Shown here piece after piece: positions 18,958 through 31,400 of a stretch of 64,000 nucleotides of DNA; position 1 is the stretch's first letter; every line of letters begins with the position of its first letter. Under the pieces are notes generated by a model. The model had not been told where the DNA came from. It did not search any database and was given only the letters and a program-made list of their open reading frames with translations. Where the stretch lies: contig OZ004582.1 of assembly GCA_963924555.1 (NCBI GenBank), positions 8,589,927 to 8,653,926 on the forward strand. Direction: 5' to 3'. Source of the stretch: Crambe crambe (taxonomy: Eukaryota; Porifera; Demospongiae; Poecilosclerida; Crambeidae). A program made the translations under genes and the position numbers.

Positions 18958-20448
18958 CTACGCTTTCACTGTTTTCAGACTAGACTTGAGGTTTTGAAGG
19001 CCTTGCTGCCAAAATGACAAACGATCGTGAAGCAGCTGCCACTGCCCCTTTTCAAAAGTACGGTGAATAGAACTCCTGCAAAAGAGTAAGATTCTGTTCA
19101 TCAAAAAATTTCCGTTAATAACACTGACTCACATTATTACTAAGGTTTGGTTTACTTGGTTGATTCGTGCTTCCACTAACTTTAATCTAATACCTGCATA
19201 ATAAAAGAACACATCAGGATGAGGTGCTCACTTGGAGCTATATCACACACACAAAAAAAAGCTATTGATCCCAGGTGATTGATATTAGACCACAGCTACA
19301 ATGTTGGAAAGTATAATCTTATGGTGCTCATTATATGGAGCAATGCTACCCATGGTGCTCATTATTTGGAGTGATGCCATAGTGCTCATGTACTCATGGT
19401 GTTCATTATTTGGAGTGGTACTAATTAATTGGACGTCCCACACAGTATTACAGTACTAACAATTGATTATAAAGTCTTCCAACTCCTCCTGCGAGAGTTG
19501 CAGTTCCTCCCTCAGCGATGAGAAGGGTATGACCTCCTGACTCACCGCCATGCTGGACAAGGTAAGGTGACGCATCTTAGCCACACAAGACTCGTGATCT
19601 ATGCCTGAGGACACAAAGAAAAGTACATATCAGGTGAAATAACTATTTCAAAGGCATCTTCCACAAGTCCAGATGAAATTATGATTGATATTAGCAATAG
19701 CCGCAGATTCTCGACAGCTTGTCAGTCTAATTAACCCTCAATGTACCCAATTCATCCACGAAAGCCTTGTGTTGAGAATAAAAAGTCTCAAAAGATGACA
19801 GGTAGTCAAAGACAAAAATCTTCAATAACTGCATGAAAAGGGTAACATTTGTCATCCTATTACAGTAATACGAAATGGACTTCTTCCTCACATTATGAAT
19901 GTTTTGATCAGCCAGTGCTTTTATTGGGGGTAGCTCTAAAATGTCGTCGAATATGAAAGAGGAGGGGTCCAGTATTACCAGTTTTATGAGCTCTTCAGCA
20001 TAGCTCTTACCCTCACTGGCATCCGCATCACTATAAGTGAGCAACAACTCCTTCAGAATCCGAATTGGAAGTCTGAGGGGAATGTAAATGACATTATGAT
20101 TGTGGACTATTGTTTTTTTCTTTACGTTTTCTTTCTCTCGTTTTTGAAAGTTTGCCACAATAATTCAAATAGATTTCGTTTCTCCTTCATATCTATTTTC
20201 CACAGCTCAACCCATTTGCATAACTATGAAAGAGAGAGAGAGAGAGAGATCACGTCAAACGTCAAGACTCTTTTAATTAAGTTCTTTATACTTGGTCCAT
20301 GTCTACAGCCAATGAACTGGAAAGTCCAGTCTGCCCTGCCAGTTTGATGCGATGACAGAGGATGGTATAGCGAAGAGGGTCCTTTGCGGGAAAATGGCAG
20401 AACATCAGTCCAAGCCTGTTGCATAATAAAAGGGAATGAGTGAGTGTT

Positions 20449-20479
<31 letters not shown>

Positions 20480-21073
20480 GAGTATGAATAAATCTTCATA
20501 GTTATTGCCATAGCAATAAGTAGCAGGCAACTACTACTATGACAATTAAGATGCAAATTACATCATCACAAAGAGAGAAATTCACTAACTACAGATTGTT
20601 CTTTTGGCTTAATAGGGGAAAGAACATTCCTACTCACAGCTTCAGTCTGCACTCCAGATTTTCAGGGGTACCCCCCTCCACGATCTTGACGCAAAATGAA
20701 TCCACGACATCCTTAACTTGATCAGAGGAAACCACATGAAACAGTGACACAACACTGTAAAAAAATCCCTCCAAATCTACAAAATAAAATTATAATTTCC
20801 TCTCCTAATTAAATTTTGCAAATTACCTTGTTGATCCTTTTGTTCAAATACAACAGAACATTTCTGGATTATAGCTTGTAAGCGAAGCAGGAGCTCAGTG
20901 TCACTAGAGGTAACTATATCAGATCCCTTACTGCGCAGGTATTCTTCTAATTCTTCACACTTATATAATACAATGCGCCTTAATTAGAAAATTATTATGA
21001 GATTAAAGTAATTCACCTGTTCTTCCTCTGCTATATTTATCAAAGCTGTAAAACATGTGATGGCGGTATTCAT
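18958..21073 (-). CDS. EIF3M: Translation initiation factor eIF3 subunit M, ten exons
   Basis: Ten exons on the minus strand join in phase: 21017-21073, 20827-20959, 20638-20776, 20292-20415, 20126-20223, 19892-20072, 19747-19828, 19461-19604, 19133-19193 and 18958-19075. They total 1137 bases (378 residues), close to human eIF3m (374). Recognisable blocks are EEEQCEELEEYLRSKG, SVVSLFHVVSSDQVKD, DPLRYTILCHRIKLA, ILDPSSFIFDDILELPP, FYSQHKAFVDELG, MAVSQEVIPFSSL with LQLSQEELEDFII (the PCI winged helix), and SSIHRTFEKGQWQLLHDRL near the end. eIF3m is a PCI-domain subunit of the eIF3 complex on the 40S ribosome. Introns are short; one (19829-19891) is only 63 bases and open in frame. Confidence 0.93.
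19318..19420. repeat. Imperfect tandem repeat in an eIF3m intron
   Basis: About three copies of a unit of roughly 36 bases built on ATGGTGCTCATTATTTGGAG lie between exons 19133-19193 and 19461-19604. Confidence 0.6.
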
Positions 21074-21187
21074 ATCTACTCCCGAAAGGAGTGCCTTCAC
21101 CTCCTATGGCGTGCTCTCAGCCGCCAAGACTATTTTAATACTATAATTGGTAAAGGGTGAGGTGAAGGGTCAACACGTGTTCGACAA

Positions 21188-21197
21188 CGCATGCGCA
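21188..21197. promoter_or_regulatory. NRF-1-like palindrome CGCATGCGCA upstream of eIF3m
   Basis: It sits 115 bases upstream of the eIF3m start codon and 95 bases downstream of the first transporter's stop codon. Confidence 0.5.
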
Positions 21198-21291
21198 ATA
21201 GGAATTCGGTAATTTTACAGTCATGTGACAAAAATTTTTTACAGTCATGTGACAAAATAATGTGACAGTGAATAAATAAATATAAAACCTG

Positions 21292-24093
21292 TTATAAATT
21301 ACTCCCTTTTTTCTTGCAATGCCAACTCATGAAGTAAGGCTGCCGAAAGAGAGATTCCACTTCTTCTAAAGTTTTCCCTCTGGTCTCTGGAAGAAAGAAG
21401 ACGATGAAGATCAACGCCAATACACCCAGACTAATATACACAACAAATGTAACAGGTTGCCCAAGGTTGTCAGCCATAGTCAGAAATGTCATGGAAACAA
21501 TAAGATTGGATATCCAATTGACCATTATTGCAATGGAGGCAGCCATACTTCGTGCCCAGGTGGGGTATATTTCGGAAGTGACAACCCATGGCACTGGGCC
21601 CATTCCAAATGAGGAGGAAGCGATGTAAATAATGAGTGCAATAACAGCCAAGGGACCAAGCCGGTTTTCCGGACATGTACTAAAGAACCATTTTCGTTTT
21701 AAGTGAGAGGGAAGAACTACACCGGATCCTTCTTTGTGAGGTGAAATAAGACCATTATGGAAAGGTTGAGAATAATTTTCAGTTCTTGATGTAACTGTTT
21801 CTCCAAATACCACACACTTTTTGCCCTCGGGATGATACTTAGGAGCAAATGATCCATTAGACTGAGACGAGGGAATACACGTGCCATTAGAATAGTAACC
21901 AAGATCTTCATCAAAATCAGCACAAAATCCACACTCCGAATTCCCCACACAACTCCCACAGTTTTTATAAACGCAAGAATCCCCGATGAATGGAACAGAT
22001 GTAGGACTATTGATATTTGAAACATGAAATGTAACAGAAAGGAGTGAAAATCCCACGATCGTCCCACAAAGACTTCCTATAATGAGGTACCGGCGACCGA
22101 GCTTGTCAATGAACACCAGGCTGACGAGTTTGAAGAAAAAGTTGACAAAGCCAGGGATGACTGCCAGCCATATGGCACTTTGGTCGGGGAAACCAGCCAT
22201 TTGAAAGATGGAGGCGCTGTAGTACCTGTACAATGAATAAAAAATTTAAAAAATCATAAAATTTTCCTGCGTTTCCCAGCCTTATACTTACACTAACACT
22301 CTTGCAGTAAATAGAGTTAGCCAGCTCTTGCAGAAATAGAGTTATTTTCAACCATGCTCTGGCAAAAATAGTATCCCAGTTATTGCAGAAATATCAGCCA
22401 TGCTCTTGCCAAAATATAGAGCCGTGCCAAGAAAGACTATGCTATGCACATACCGTATAGTGCAAAATTTTTCGTGGTTTTGCAAATATATATGTGATAG
22501 ATTCCCTTATTCTCGTGTATTATTTTTTCAAAACCACGAAACCCACGAAAATATCGTGCTAAACGGTAGCATTTTACACGGACTCTACTAACTCACATGA
22601 CAACATTGATACCGATAAACTGCTGGAAGAGGTGAAGACCACACCCCACTGTGAGAGCTAGCAGAACTGATTTACTGGTGAAGAATTTCTTCACCAGATC
22701 GAAACACCCTAAAAGAGATTTATTTAAAGATAACTAAACTCTTCACACCTAGATTGGGAATATGAAGGATTATATAACTGATCCTGTACATGTTTACTAA
22801 TAGTGAAAAGACCCTGTGTCAGGCTTTATTTATTTTTATTTATTTATTTTATTGAACAGTGCCATTGCACTGAATCACCTATCATTTTCCTTGCATGTTC
22901 CCTGTGATCAGCAACAATGCTTTGCAGTTCAGCATCCACACTCCTCCAAGGAGGACGGATCTTCTTCAAGACTTTTCGAGCTTTTTCTCTCCTCCTGTGG
23001 AAGACAAGCCATCGTGGACTCTCCGGCATGAAGATCAGACCAACGAATGCGATGAGAGAAGGAATCACAGACAATCCAAACATGAACCTAAACAAGTTGA
23101 TCCGAGAATGTTAAAAAGTGGACAGAGGAAGTAAGGCATTTTGGCTCTTTATTGATATGGTGTAGTCAATCCTTTACCAAATACGGGTAAAGGGCCAGGG
23201 CAGACTACGTCCAACAAAACACGACATTTCATCACACCAAAAAAAGTAACCTTTTGGTCAGCCAGTAAAGTCGAATACATATTGAACAGATTAAAAAGGT
23301 GACCTTTCAGTCAGCTGGAAAGCCCTATTCTATAATGGACTCTTACCTCCATGTTCTGCTCTGACTTATCATGCATTATAGTATCACAGTGAAGCCTGCA
23401 ACCATCTGTAGACCCCAGTATGTTTTAAAATGTTCTGGTTAGTGGTTAAATAAATCAATGGTCACGTTGATTTTGGAGGCTTCACTGTATTGACTTTGAT
23501 CACCTCCATCCAACATCAATTTCAAGATAGGAGAAAGCGCCGTCTATAAGTGTTGCCATGAACTGTCCACCGGAGATGAACAGCACGTTAATCACTACCA
23601 GCTTACCCCTGATATCAGCAGGTGCTGACTCAGCAATATACATAGGTACTGTCACAGAACTTATACCAACGCCCACCCCAACTATGATGCGACCGACAAT
23701 GAGCATTACAGGGTGATATGATGCTGCCATGAGAATTCCACCTATAGTGAAAACTATAGATGCAATTAGAAGTGTCGGTCGACGACCAATCAGATCACAC
23801 AGAAATCCAGCACTGAAAGCCGAAATTGCAGCTGCTCCTATGGCTACACTTACTATAGCCTCCAGCCACGTAGAACTCAGGGCAAAATAGAGTTTGATCT
23901 TTAATATTGCGCCCGAGACTACACCTGTGTTGTAGCCGAAAAGGAATGCACACAATGAAGAAATAACCGTTAGGGCGATCAAATATCCATCTGTTCGCCA
24001 TCGTAACGTCCTACTCGTGTCGTTGTTTACTACATCAACAGCAACGTCGTCTGGGTCGGTGACAATCAGAAGATCCTTATCGTCGTCGTCCAT
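21292..24093 (-). CDS. SLC2A13/HMIT-like sugar or myo-inositol transporter, copy 1, four exons
   Basis: Exons 23504-24093, 22879-23087, 22597-22708 and 21292-22225 join in phase to 1845 bases (614 residues; human SLC2A13 has 648). The N-terminal cytosolic tail MDDDDKDLLIVTDPDD precedes twelve expected membrane segments. Family motifs seen are FGYNTGVVSGA in helix 1, GRRP, PMYIAESAP, GWRFMFGL, PESPRWLV, QQFIGINVVMYY and LPETRGKTLEEVE. A large Cys-rich extracellular loop (CGSCVGNSECGFCADFDED) between helices 9 and 10 is the hallmark of the HMIT branch. It is likely a plasma-membrane transporter for myo-inositol or a related sugar; proton coupling is inferred from the family. It has a tandem duplicate upstream. 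Confidence 0.9.
22300..22420. repeat. Degenerate CTCTTGCAGAAATAGAG repeats in intron 3
   Basis: Several copies of a unit of roughly 30 bases with the core GCTCTTGCAGAAATA. The same array is in the duplicate transporter at about 25330-25470. Confidence 0.5.
22453..22566. mobile_element. 114-base MITE with TA target duplication in copy 1 intron 3
   Basis: It begins CCGTATAGTGCAAAATTTTT and ends with the imperfect inverse (AAAATATCGTGCTAAACGG); TA dinucleotides flank both ends at 22451-22452 and 22567-22568. Internally TTTTTCGTGGTTTTG is inverted as CAAAACCACGAAA. The duplicate transporter lacks the element at the matching site (around 25480-25492), so it inserted after the duplication or was lost from that copy. 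Tc1/mariner-type MITE by TA duplication (inference). Confidence 0.7.
23387..23487. mobile_element. MITE-like element with CAGTGAAGCCT termini, copy 1 intron 1
   Basis: Terminal inverted repeats CAGTGAAGCCT (23387-23397) and AGGCTTCACTG (23477-23487) bound about 101 bases. The duplicate at 26295-26395 is shared, so insertion predates the gene duplication. Termini resemble the CAGTGGAACC elements near 60,328 and 61,091. Confidence 0.6.
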
Positions 24094-24166
24094 TATTTTA
24101 CAGTCGTTCCGCGATCCGCAGATCCGCCAGATTCTGAATTCACGTGATCCCCAGAATTTTCAACAA

Positions 24167-24176
24167 CGCATGCGCA
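24167..24176. promoter_or_regulatory. NRF-1-like palindrome CGCATGCGCA upstream of transporter copy 1
   Basis: It sits 74 bases upstream of the start codon at 24093, followed by the same ATAGGAATT sequence and GTCATGTGAC motifs that follow the eIF3m upstream site. Confidence 0.5.
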
Positions 24177-24258
24177 ATAGGAATTACAGTCATGTGACAA
24201 AAAATTTACAGTCGTGTGACAAAATAATGTGACAGTGAATAAATAAGTATAAATCCTG

Positions 24259-27001
24259 TTATAAATTACTCTCTTTTTTCTTGCAATGCCAACTCATGAA
24301 GTAAGGCTGCTGAAAGAGAGATTCCACTTCCTCTAAAGTTTTTCCTCTGGTCTCTGGAAGAAAGAAGACGATGAAGATCAACGCCAATACACCCAGACTA
24401 ATATACACAACAAATGTAACAGGTTGCCCAAGGTTGTCAGCCATAGTCAGAAATGTCATGGAAACAATAAGATTGGATATCCAATTGACCATTATTGCAA
24501 TGGAGGCAGCCATACTTCGTGCCCAGGTGGGGTATATTTCGGAAGTGACAATCCATGGCACTGGGCCCATTCCAAACGAGGAGGAAGCGATGTAAATAAT
24601 GAGTGCAATAACAGCCAACAAACCAAGCCGGTTTTCTGGACATGTACTAAAGAACCATCTTCGTTTTAAGTGAGAGGGAAGAACTACACCGGATCCTTCT
24701 TTGTGAGATGAAACGAGACCATTATGGAAAGATTGAGAATAATTTTCAGTTCTTGATATAACTGTTTCTCCAAATACCACACACGTTTTGCCCTCGGGAT
24801 GATACTTAGGAGCAAATGATCCATTAGACTGAGATGAAGGAATACATGTGCCATTAGAATAGTAACCAAGATCTTCATCGAAATCAGCACAAAATCCACA
24901 CTCTGAATTCCCCACACAACTCCCACAGTTTTCATAAACGCAAGAATCCCTAATGAATGGAACAGATGTAGGACTATTGATATTTGAGACGTGAAATGTA
25001 ACAGAAAGGAGTGAAAATCCCACGATCATCCCACAAAGACTTCCTATAATGAGGTACCGCCGACCGAGCTTGTCAATGAACACCAGGCTGATGAGATTGA
25101 AGAAAAAATTGACAAAACCAGGGATGACAGCCAGCCATATGGCACTTTGGTCGGGGAAACCAGCCATTTGAAAGATGGAGGTGCTGTAGTACCTGTACAG
25201 TGAATAAACAGGAAAGAATGACTTGCACAAAAAAATCATAAAATTTTCCTGCTTAGTATCACATAACAGTATTAATGCTGTTTCTTTCGGCCTAGCCTTG
25301 CACCCGTGCTCTTGAGTTTCCCAGCCTTACACTTACACTAACGCTCTTGCAGTAAATAGAGTTAACCAGCTCTTGCAGAAATAGAGCTACTTTCAGTCAT
25401 GCTCTTGCAAAAATAGTACCCCAGTTATTGCAGAAATATCAGCCATGCTCTTGCCAAAATAGAGCCATGCCAAGAAAGACTACAGCATTTTACACGGACT
25501 CTACTAACTCACATGACAACATTGATACCGATAAACTGCTGGAAGAGGTGAAGACCACACCCCACTGTGAGAGCTAGCAGAACTGATTTACTGGTGAAGA
25601 ATTTCTTCACCAGATCGAAACACCCTAAAAGAGATTTATTTAAAGATAACTAAACTCCTCACACCTAGATTGGGAATATGAAGGATTATATAACTGATCC
25701 TATACATGTTTACTAATAGTGAAAAGATCCTGTGTCAGGCTTTATTTATTTATTTATTATCGAACAGTGCCATTGCACTGAATCACCTATCATTTTCCTT
25801 GCATGTTCCCTGTGATCAGCAACAATGCTTTGCAGTTCAGCATCCACACTCCTCCAAGGAGGACGGATCTTCTTCAAGACTTTTCGAGCTTTTTCTCTCC
25901 TCCTGTGGAAGACAAGCCATCGTGGACTCTCCGGCATGAAGATCAGACCAACGAATGTGATGAGAGAAGGAATCACAGACAATCCAAACATGAACCTAAA
26001 CAAGTTGATCCGAGAATGTTAAAAAGTGGACAGAGGAAGTAAGGCATTTTGGCTCTTTATTGATATGGTGTAGTCAATCCTTTACCAAATATGGGTAAAG
26101 GGCCAGGGCAGACTACGTCCAACAAAACACGACATTTCATCACACCAAAAAAAGTAACCTTTTGGTCAGCCAGTAAAGTCGAATACATATTGAACAGATT
26201 AAAAAGGTGACCTTTCAGTCAGCTGGAAAGCCCTATTCTATAATGGACTCTTACCTCCATGTTCTGCTCTGACTTATCATGCATTATAGTATCACAGTGA
26301 AGCCTGCAACCATCTGTAGACCCCAGTATGTTTTAAAATGTTCTGGTTAGTGGTTAAATAAATCAATGGTCACGTTGATTTTGGAGGCTTCACTGTATTG
26401 ACTTTGATCACCTCCATCCAACATCAATTTCAAGATAGGAGAAAGCGCCGTCTATAAGTGTTGCCATGAACTGTCCACCGGAGATGAACAGCACGTTAAT
26501 CACTACCAGCTTACCCCTGATATCAGCAGGTGCTGACTCAGCAATATACATAGGTACTGTCACAGAACTTATACCAACGCCCACCCCAACTATGATGCGA
26601 CCGACAATGAGCATTACAGGGTGATATGATGCTGCCATGAGAATTCCACCTATAGTGTAAACTATAGATGCAATTAGAAGTGTCGGTCGACGACCAATCA
26701 GATCACACAGAAATCCAGCACTGAAAGCCGAAATTGCAGCTGCTCCTATGGCTACACTTACTATAGCCTCCAGCCACGTAGAACTCAGGGCAAAATAGAG
26801 TTTGATCTTTAATATTGCGCCCGAGACTACACCTGTGTTGTAGCCGAAAAGGAAAGCACACAGTGAAGAAATAACCATTAGGGCGATCAAATATCCATCT
26901 GTTCGCCATCGTAACGCCCTACTCGTGTCGTTGTTTGCTACATTAACAGCAACGTCGTCTGGGTCGGTGACAATCAGAAGATCCTTATCGTCGTCATCCA
27001 T
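24259..27001 (-). CDS. SLC2A13/HMIT-like transporter, copy 2, four exons
   Basis: Exons 26412-27001, 25787-25995, 25513-25624 and 24259-25192 are the same lengths as in copy 1 and again give 614 residues. The protein differs from copy 1 at only a few scattered positions (for example NVANNDTSRA against DVVNNDTSRT, and FFFNLISLV against FFFKLVSLV), while introns are also nearly identical, so the duplication is recent. All transporter motifs and the Cys-rich extracellular loop are intact. The upstream flank differs: this copy is head-to-head with the gene at 27082 (80 bases between starts) and has lost the CGCATGCGCA element seen before copy 1, so expression may differ (inference). Confidence 0.9.
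26295..26395. mobile_element. MITE-like element with CAGTGAAGCCT termini, copy 2 intron 1
   Basis: Ortholog of 23387-23487 carried along by the gene duplication. Confidence 0.6.
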
Positions 27002-27081
27002 AATAATTATTATTTTTCACCCCCAAGGTTCAAAGTGCAGCCACCGGAAAGACGACCCTTTACCAAGTAAAATATTAAGAA

Positions 27082-28473
27082 ATGAAAGCTTCGTACAGCC
27101 AAAACCTATCATATATTATGATGGTCACGGTTGCTGCAGTGGTTATCGTTTTATACTTGTTCTCCAAGACTAATAGAACCGAAAGAAGGCCTGTCCCTAG
27201 CCTCATCCCAACTACTGCTGCTGGTGTAGAACATGTACTGATAGGTGTAAAGAAATTGACAAAGGTTTATAGTAAGTTTGGATATGTGATGGCTTCTAGC
27301 TATTCGGATCAGATGACAGGCTCTATGGCAAATGTGGTATCCTTGCAATGCTGGGCAGCCAGTCTAGGCACCGATGTTAGAGTCGTTGAACCTTTCTTGG
27401 TTCGGTCAATTCTGGGAGTGAATATGTACGCTACCTATAGAAATGCATCTGTTGAGGAGAACAATTCAGTGAAGTTAGGAGATATTTACGATCAGAATCA
27501 GTGGGAGAAAATTACAAAAGGAAAAGGGTATGCACCTCTCATTACCTGGAAACATTTTCTAGAACATTCACAGCGAAATTTGATTCTTGTCGGTCAGGAA
27601 TGCACTGGTAAAAGTGGTGTGAAGAAATGTTTCGATTGTGGCAGGGAATCTCGTGATTTTGCAAGGGATGGTGAAATGTTTGCAATGAAGTATGGTTTTC
27701 AAGTGGTGCGTAAAGTTTGTTATCCTCCTAAAGTTTTATCGGAAAGTAAATTTAAGAAGCTGATTTATGGCAAGTACAAACCCCATGAGGCAGCAGTCAT
27801 ATACAAACGTTGGGGTGGAGTGCTGAGAGGTGACTTTAAATGGCGTGTCGGAATAGCTGGTAAGCATGTCAATCGATGTAGTAGAGGAAGAAATTTCTTT
27901 GAGATGCCTGTTAGTCCAACAATTACTCAAGACAGTGCGAAATACATTCACAAGTACCTCCCAGAGTCTGATCCTAAGGGCTACATTAGCGTCATGTTAA
28001 GAATGGAGCATTTTGTCATAAATCGTGGAGGCTTCAGGGGAAAATCGAAAGACCAGATCTTATCGGCTATAATGCAGTGCTATAACAGCATAAGCAAAAA
28101 TGTGATAGAACTGAAGCAAAAATATAAAGTAAACTCTGTTTTTTTGACGATGGATTGTAGGAAACATGGGTCTCGGTACTTTAGTGAGAAGTTAAAGTCA
28201 CCTATTATGAAGATGGTGGCTGACAGTGTTCCCAAACTGTATCAGATGTTATATGGAAACTCTTCGACACTAGAGAAGTGGGACGAATCGTTTGATACGA
28301 CCGCCTCATCCACGACTCCAGGCTATGTAGCAATGTTACAGAAACACATGGCCGCGAAGGGAACCTGCCTCCTAACAGCAGGGGGTGGAGTTTTCCAGTC
28401 TTCTTCTCGTGGATTATACTCAAAGTACCATCCAAAGGGACCTAAATGTGTTTCTACAGTGAAATACTGTTGA
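27082..28473 (+). CDS. Type II membrane protein, glycosyltransferase-like (paralog 1), 463 aa
   Basis: A short cytosolic N-terminus is followed by a single hydrophobic anchor (MMVTVAAVVIVLYLF, residues about 13-30), a variable stem, and a luminal domain of about 380 residues: the topology of Golgi glycosyltransferases. Family motifs shared by the three paralogs are YSDQMTGSMANV, VVEPFLVRS, GYISVMLRMEH, VFLTMDCRKHGS and CLLTAGGG. The pattern of an N-terminal glycine-containing loop, a central hydrophobic-LR motif and a late VFLTMD motif recalls GT-B fucosyltransferases such as the POFUT group, but I cannot assign the family. Several cysteines (CFDCG, and KYC at the end) fit a secreted domain. 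Single exon. Confidence 0.75.
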   Translation: MKASYSQNLSYIMMVTVAAVVIVLYLFSKTNRTERRPVPSLIPTTAAGVEHVLIGVKKLTKVYSKFGYVMASSYSDQMTGSMANVVSLQCWAASLGTDVRVVEPFLVRSILGVNMYATYRNASVEENNSVKLGDIYDQNQWEKITKGKGYAPLITWKHFLEHSQRNLILVGQECTGKSGVKKCFDCGRESRDFARDGEMFAMKYGFQVVRKVCYPPKVLSESKFKKLIYGKYKPHEAAVIYKRWGGVLRGDFKWRVGIAGKHVNRCSRGRNFFEMPVSPTITQDSAKYIHKYLPESDPKGYISVMLRMEHFVINRGGFRGKSKDQILSAIMQCYNSISKNVIELKQKYKVNSVFLTMDCRKHGSRYFSEKLKSPIMKMVADSVPKLYQMLYGNSSTLEKWDESFDTTASSTTPGYVAMLQKHMAAKGTCLLTAGGGVFQSSSRGLYSKYHPKGPKCVSTVKYC

Positions 28474-31400
28474 GGGAGTAATTTCTGTTGGTATATACAT
28501 GATCCAGTCCTTTGCTTTTTAAATTATTAGTAAAATTTAAACATAGCAAACTGCTGGTAGTTTAAGGGTTCATTAAACATAGCAACCACTTGGTCACACA
28601 GAATGTAAGTGGTCACAAAAGAATGTATGTAATATTACTTTCCTGTAGCTAGTACACTAAGCCACATACAAATACCTAGGTGAACAAAATTACAGTAGAT
28701 AACAAGCTGTATCATGAATGTCATATGAATAGATAATAAAAGCTTCTGTACTCCAGCATACTCAAAGTCTAGCCCCTCCCCTTGGAAACATAATCTAAAA
28801 CCCATGGAATTCAGCAAATAAAGATTTGTCCTCTTTCTGTAGTAGTAGCTAAAGGACATTGAAAGAGGCAGGACTAAAATTAATAATGCACAAAAAGATG
28901 ACTGCTATAATTATAATCAGCTCTACATAATGGCTGACACTAATGGTATCTCAATGACAAAAGATACCTTTGTATAAGTAACCTGAGGACAACCTCTCTA
29001 CAAAGGAGTTCGTAATCATGCCTACATGTCCTTACATAATTATGCAGGGGCTGATCCAGAAATTTATAAGGGGGCCTTCATTGTGAATCTGATGATTGCA
29101 AGCGAGCATGAAAGAAAAAAAAATCTTTTAGAGGACAGGACCTTTACCAAATGTTAATTATTTTAGCTATTTATTTTGAATAACATAAGTTAGATCTAAT
29201 GCGTGTAATTTACTGGAGGTGGATTCCCCCCAGATGGTACTAAGCTATCATGGCCACTGGCTCTGGCTTGGTAATGAGCAAAATCCCTGGACAAATAGAC
29301 TAAATCCCTGGACCACTGGACATAATGAAGTGCCTCCAAGTGTACGTTTTTATGCATATTTATATGGAAAAATCATGAAAGTAGCTATGCTCAAAGTATG
29401 CAATATTGTTATATAGCTGGGCACTATGCTGAATCACCTGATAATCATGTGTTGCATAGCTACACCCATGTCCACAGTTCTGAATAAAAATTCTAGCTAG
29501 CTTTGATATGCAAGGTACACTAAAAATATGCAGATCTGGGTGTCTCAGTATTCATTTTTTTGGTTGGCTACTTGGAGGCTCTGCCAGTGTAAACTTTGAT
29601 TTCAGTATAAATTGTCTTAGAATTTTCAGCCAATGTGTATAGTGAATTTTCAGTATTTTTTGAAAATTCTTCAGTTTTGGTCAATTGATAAATCAGTATG
29701 GTTGGAGGCTCTGCTCTGAATAGCCAAATCCCTGGATAATTCAGGGAAATCTTGGATGGATATGCTACTCGACTGATAATGTCAGCTATGCATCATGTTG
29801 TGTGAGCTATAAGGGCGTATACAATCAGTGGACTGGACTACTGGACTGGACTACTGGACTGGACTACTGGACTGCCCTTTCACCCTGCACATGCGAAAAT
29901 TGTAGAAGTGTAGCTGCATACACTAGTAATTTGTCTACCACTAGAAGTGCATATCATCCTGCATACCTCTGAATGACACTTGTTGTCTTGCACAAAAAAT
30001 GGTAAGGCCATAGAATCATGAAGATAGCTATATGTTTGCTGCTTGTAAGAACTAGCATAAAATAATAAATTTGCTACTAGTTGGAAATTTTTAGTCAAGC
30101 TCTATACCCTCCCCTCCATTCCACTTCCCTCCCTCCAGTCCAGTGACACCCAGATACAGGTGGGTGTATGGTAGCTTTGAACCTGTATGTACTTCCTTGG
30201 ATAGTTTTGTTCGGGGAGGGAGGGAAGTGGAATAGAGGGGAGTGTAGAGTTTAACTAAATTTGAATAGCTTTTACAAGCTGCAAAGATACCTTCATCTTG
30301 TAGCTAGATTGTATGGCCTTACCATTTTTTGTGCAAGACAAGTGTCATTCAGAGCTACATATGCAGGATTCTAGTGATAAACAAATTACTAGTGCAGCTA
30401 TAATTACCAGTAATTACTGCAATTACTAATATTACATCTTCCCCAGTAATAGTTTGCACATGCTCAGATGTAGGAGTGCAATTATAAACTACTGCAATTA
30501 GCATGCAAACTGATGAGGGAAGATATAATATTAGTAATTGCAGTAATTACTGGTAGCTACACTAGTAATTTGTTTATCACTAGAAGTGCATATCATCCTG
30601 CATACCTCTGAATGACACTTGTTGTCTTGCACAAAAATGGTAATTAGGCCATACAATCTAGCTACTAGATGAACCCACCAATAAAAGGAAGGTAAAGGGT
30701 CGGCAACGCCAGACTAGGTATGCTCGGGCTTATCCAAACTCTACTCCCCTCCATTCCACTTCCCTCCCTCCCCATACAAAACTATCCTAGGAAGTACATA
30801 CCAGTTCAAAGCCACCATACACCAGTGACACCATCTGTATCTAGGTGTCTGAGCTGACTGGACCACTGGCTAGACCACTGGACTGGAGGGAGGGAAGTGA
30901 AATGGAGGGGAGGGTATAGAGAGTGACTAAAAATTTCCAACTATAGTAGCAAATTTATTTATTTTATGCTAGTTCTTACAAGCAGTATACCTTCATCTAC
31001 TAGATTCTATGGCCTAATTACCATTTTTTGTGCAAGTGTCATTCAGAGGTATGCAGGATGATATGCACTTTTCTAGTGGTAGACAAATTACTAGTGTACG
31101 CAGCTGCACTTTTATAATTTCACATGTGCAGGGTGAAAGGGCAGTCCAGTAGTCCAGTCCAGTAGTCCAGTCCACCGATTGTATACACCCGTGAGCTAAT
31201 GTGAGCTCAGCCTCACATTCTCTGAGTACCATTATGTACACCATCGTTAGGAAACACAACATGGCTGGCTTATTAGGAATTGAACACTGACATGAGTCAC
31301 ATGACACAGTAAAGGACAAAAAAGGGTTGGTGCTGCACACACTGTTCCACACACACACACAAAAAACTCTGAAAGGTGGTATAGTCTAGTCTCGCGTATG

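Noticed and set aside
19727-20158. 143-residue minus-strand ORF as a separate gene
   Set aside because: It reads through two eIF3m exons and an in-frame 63-base intron; the family alignment removes the intron.
20224-20556. 110-residue minus-strand ORF
   Set aside because: It mixes an eIF3m exon read in the wrong frame with intronic AG/CT microsatellite; the exon's true frame gives DPLRYTILCHRI.
22844-23095. Isolated 83-residue ORFs in the transporter region as small genes
   Set aside because: They are internal exons of the SLC2A13-like gene with flanking GT/AG borders.
31014-31358. 114-residue minus-strand ORF
   Set aside because: Lies largely in the foldback element arm and has no sensible composition or homolog.
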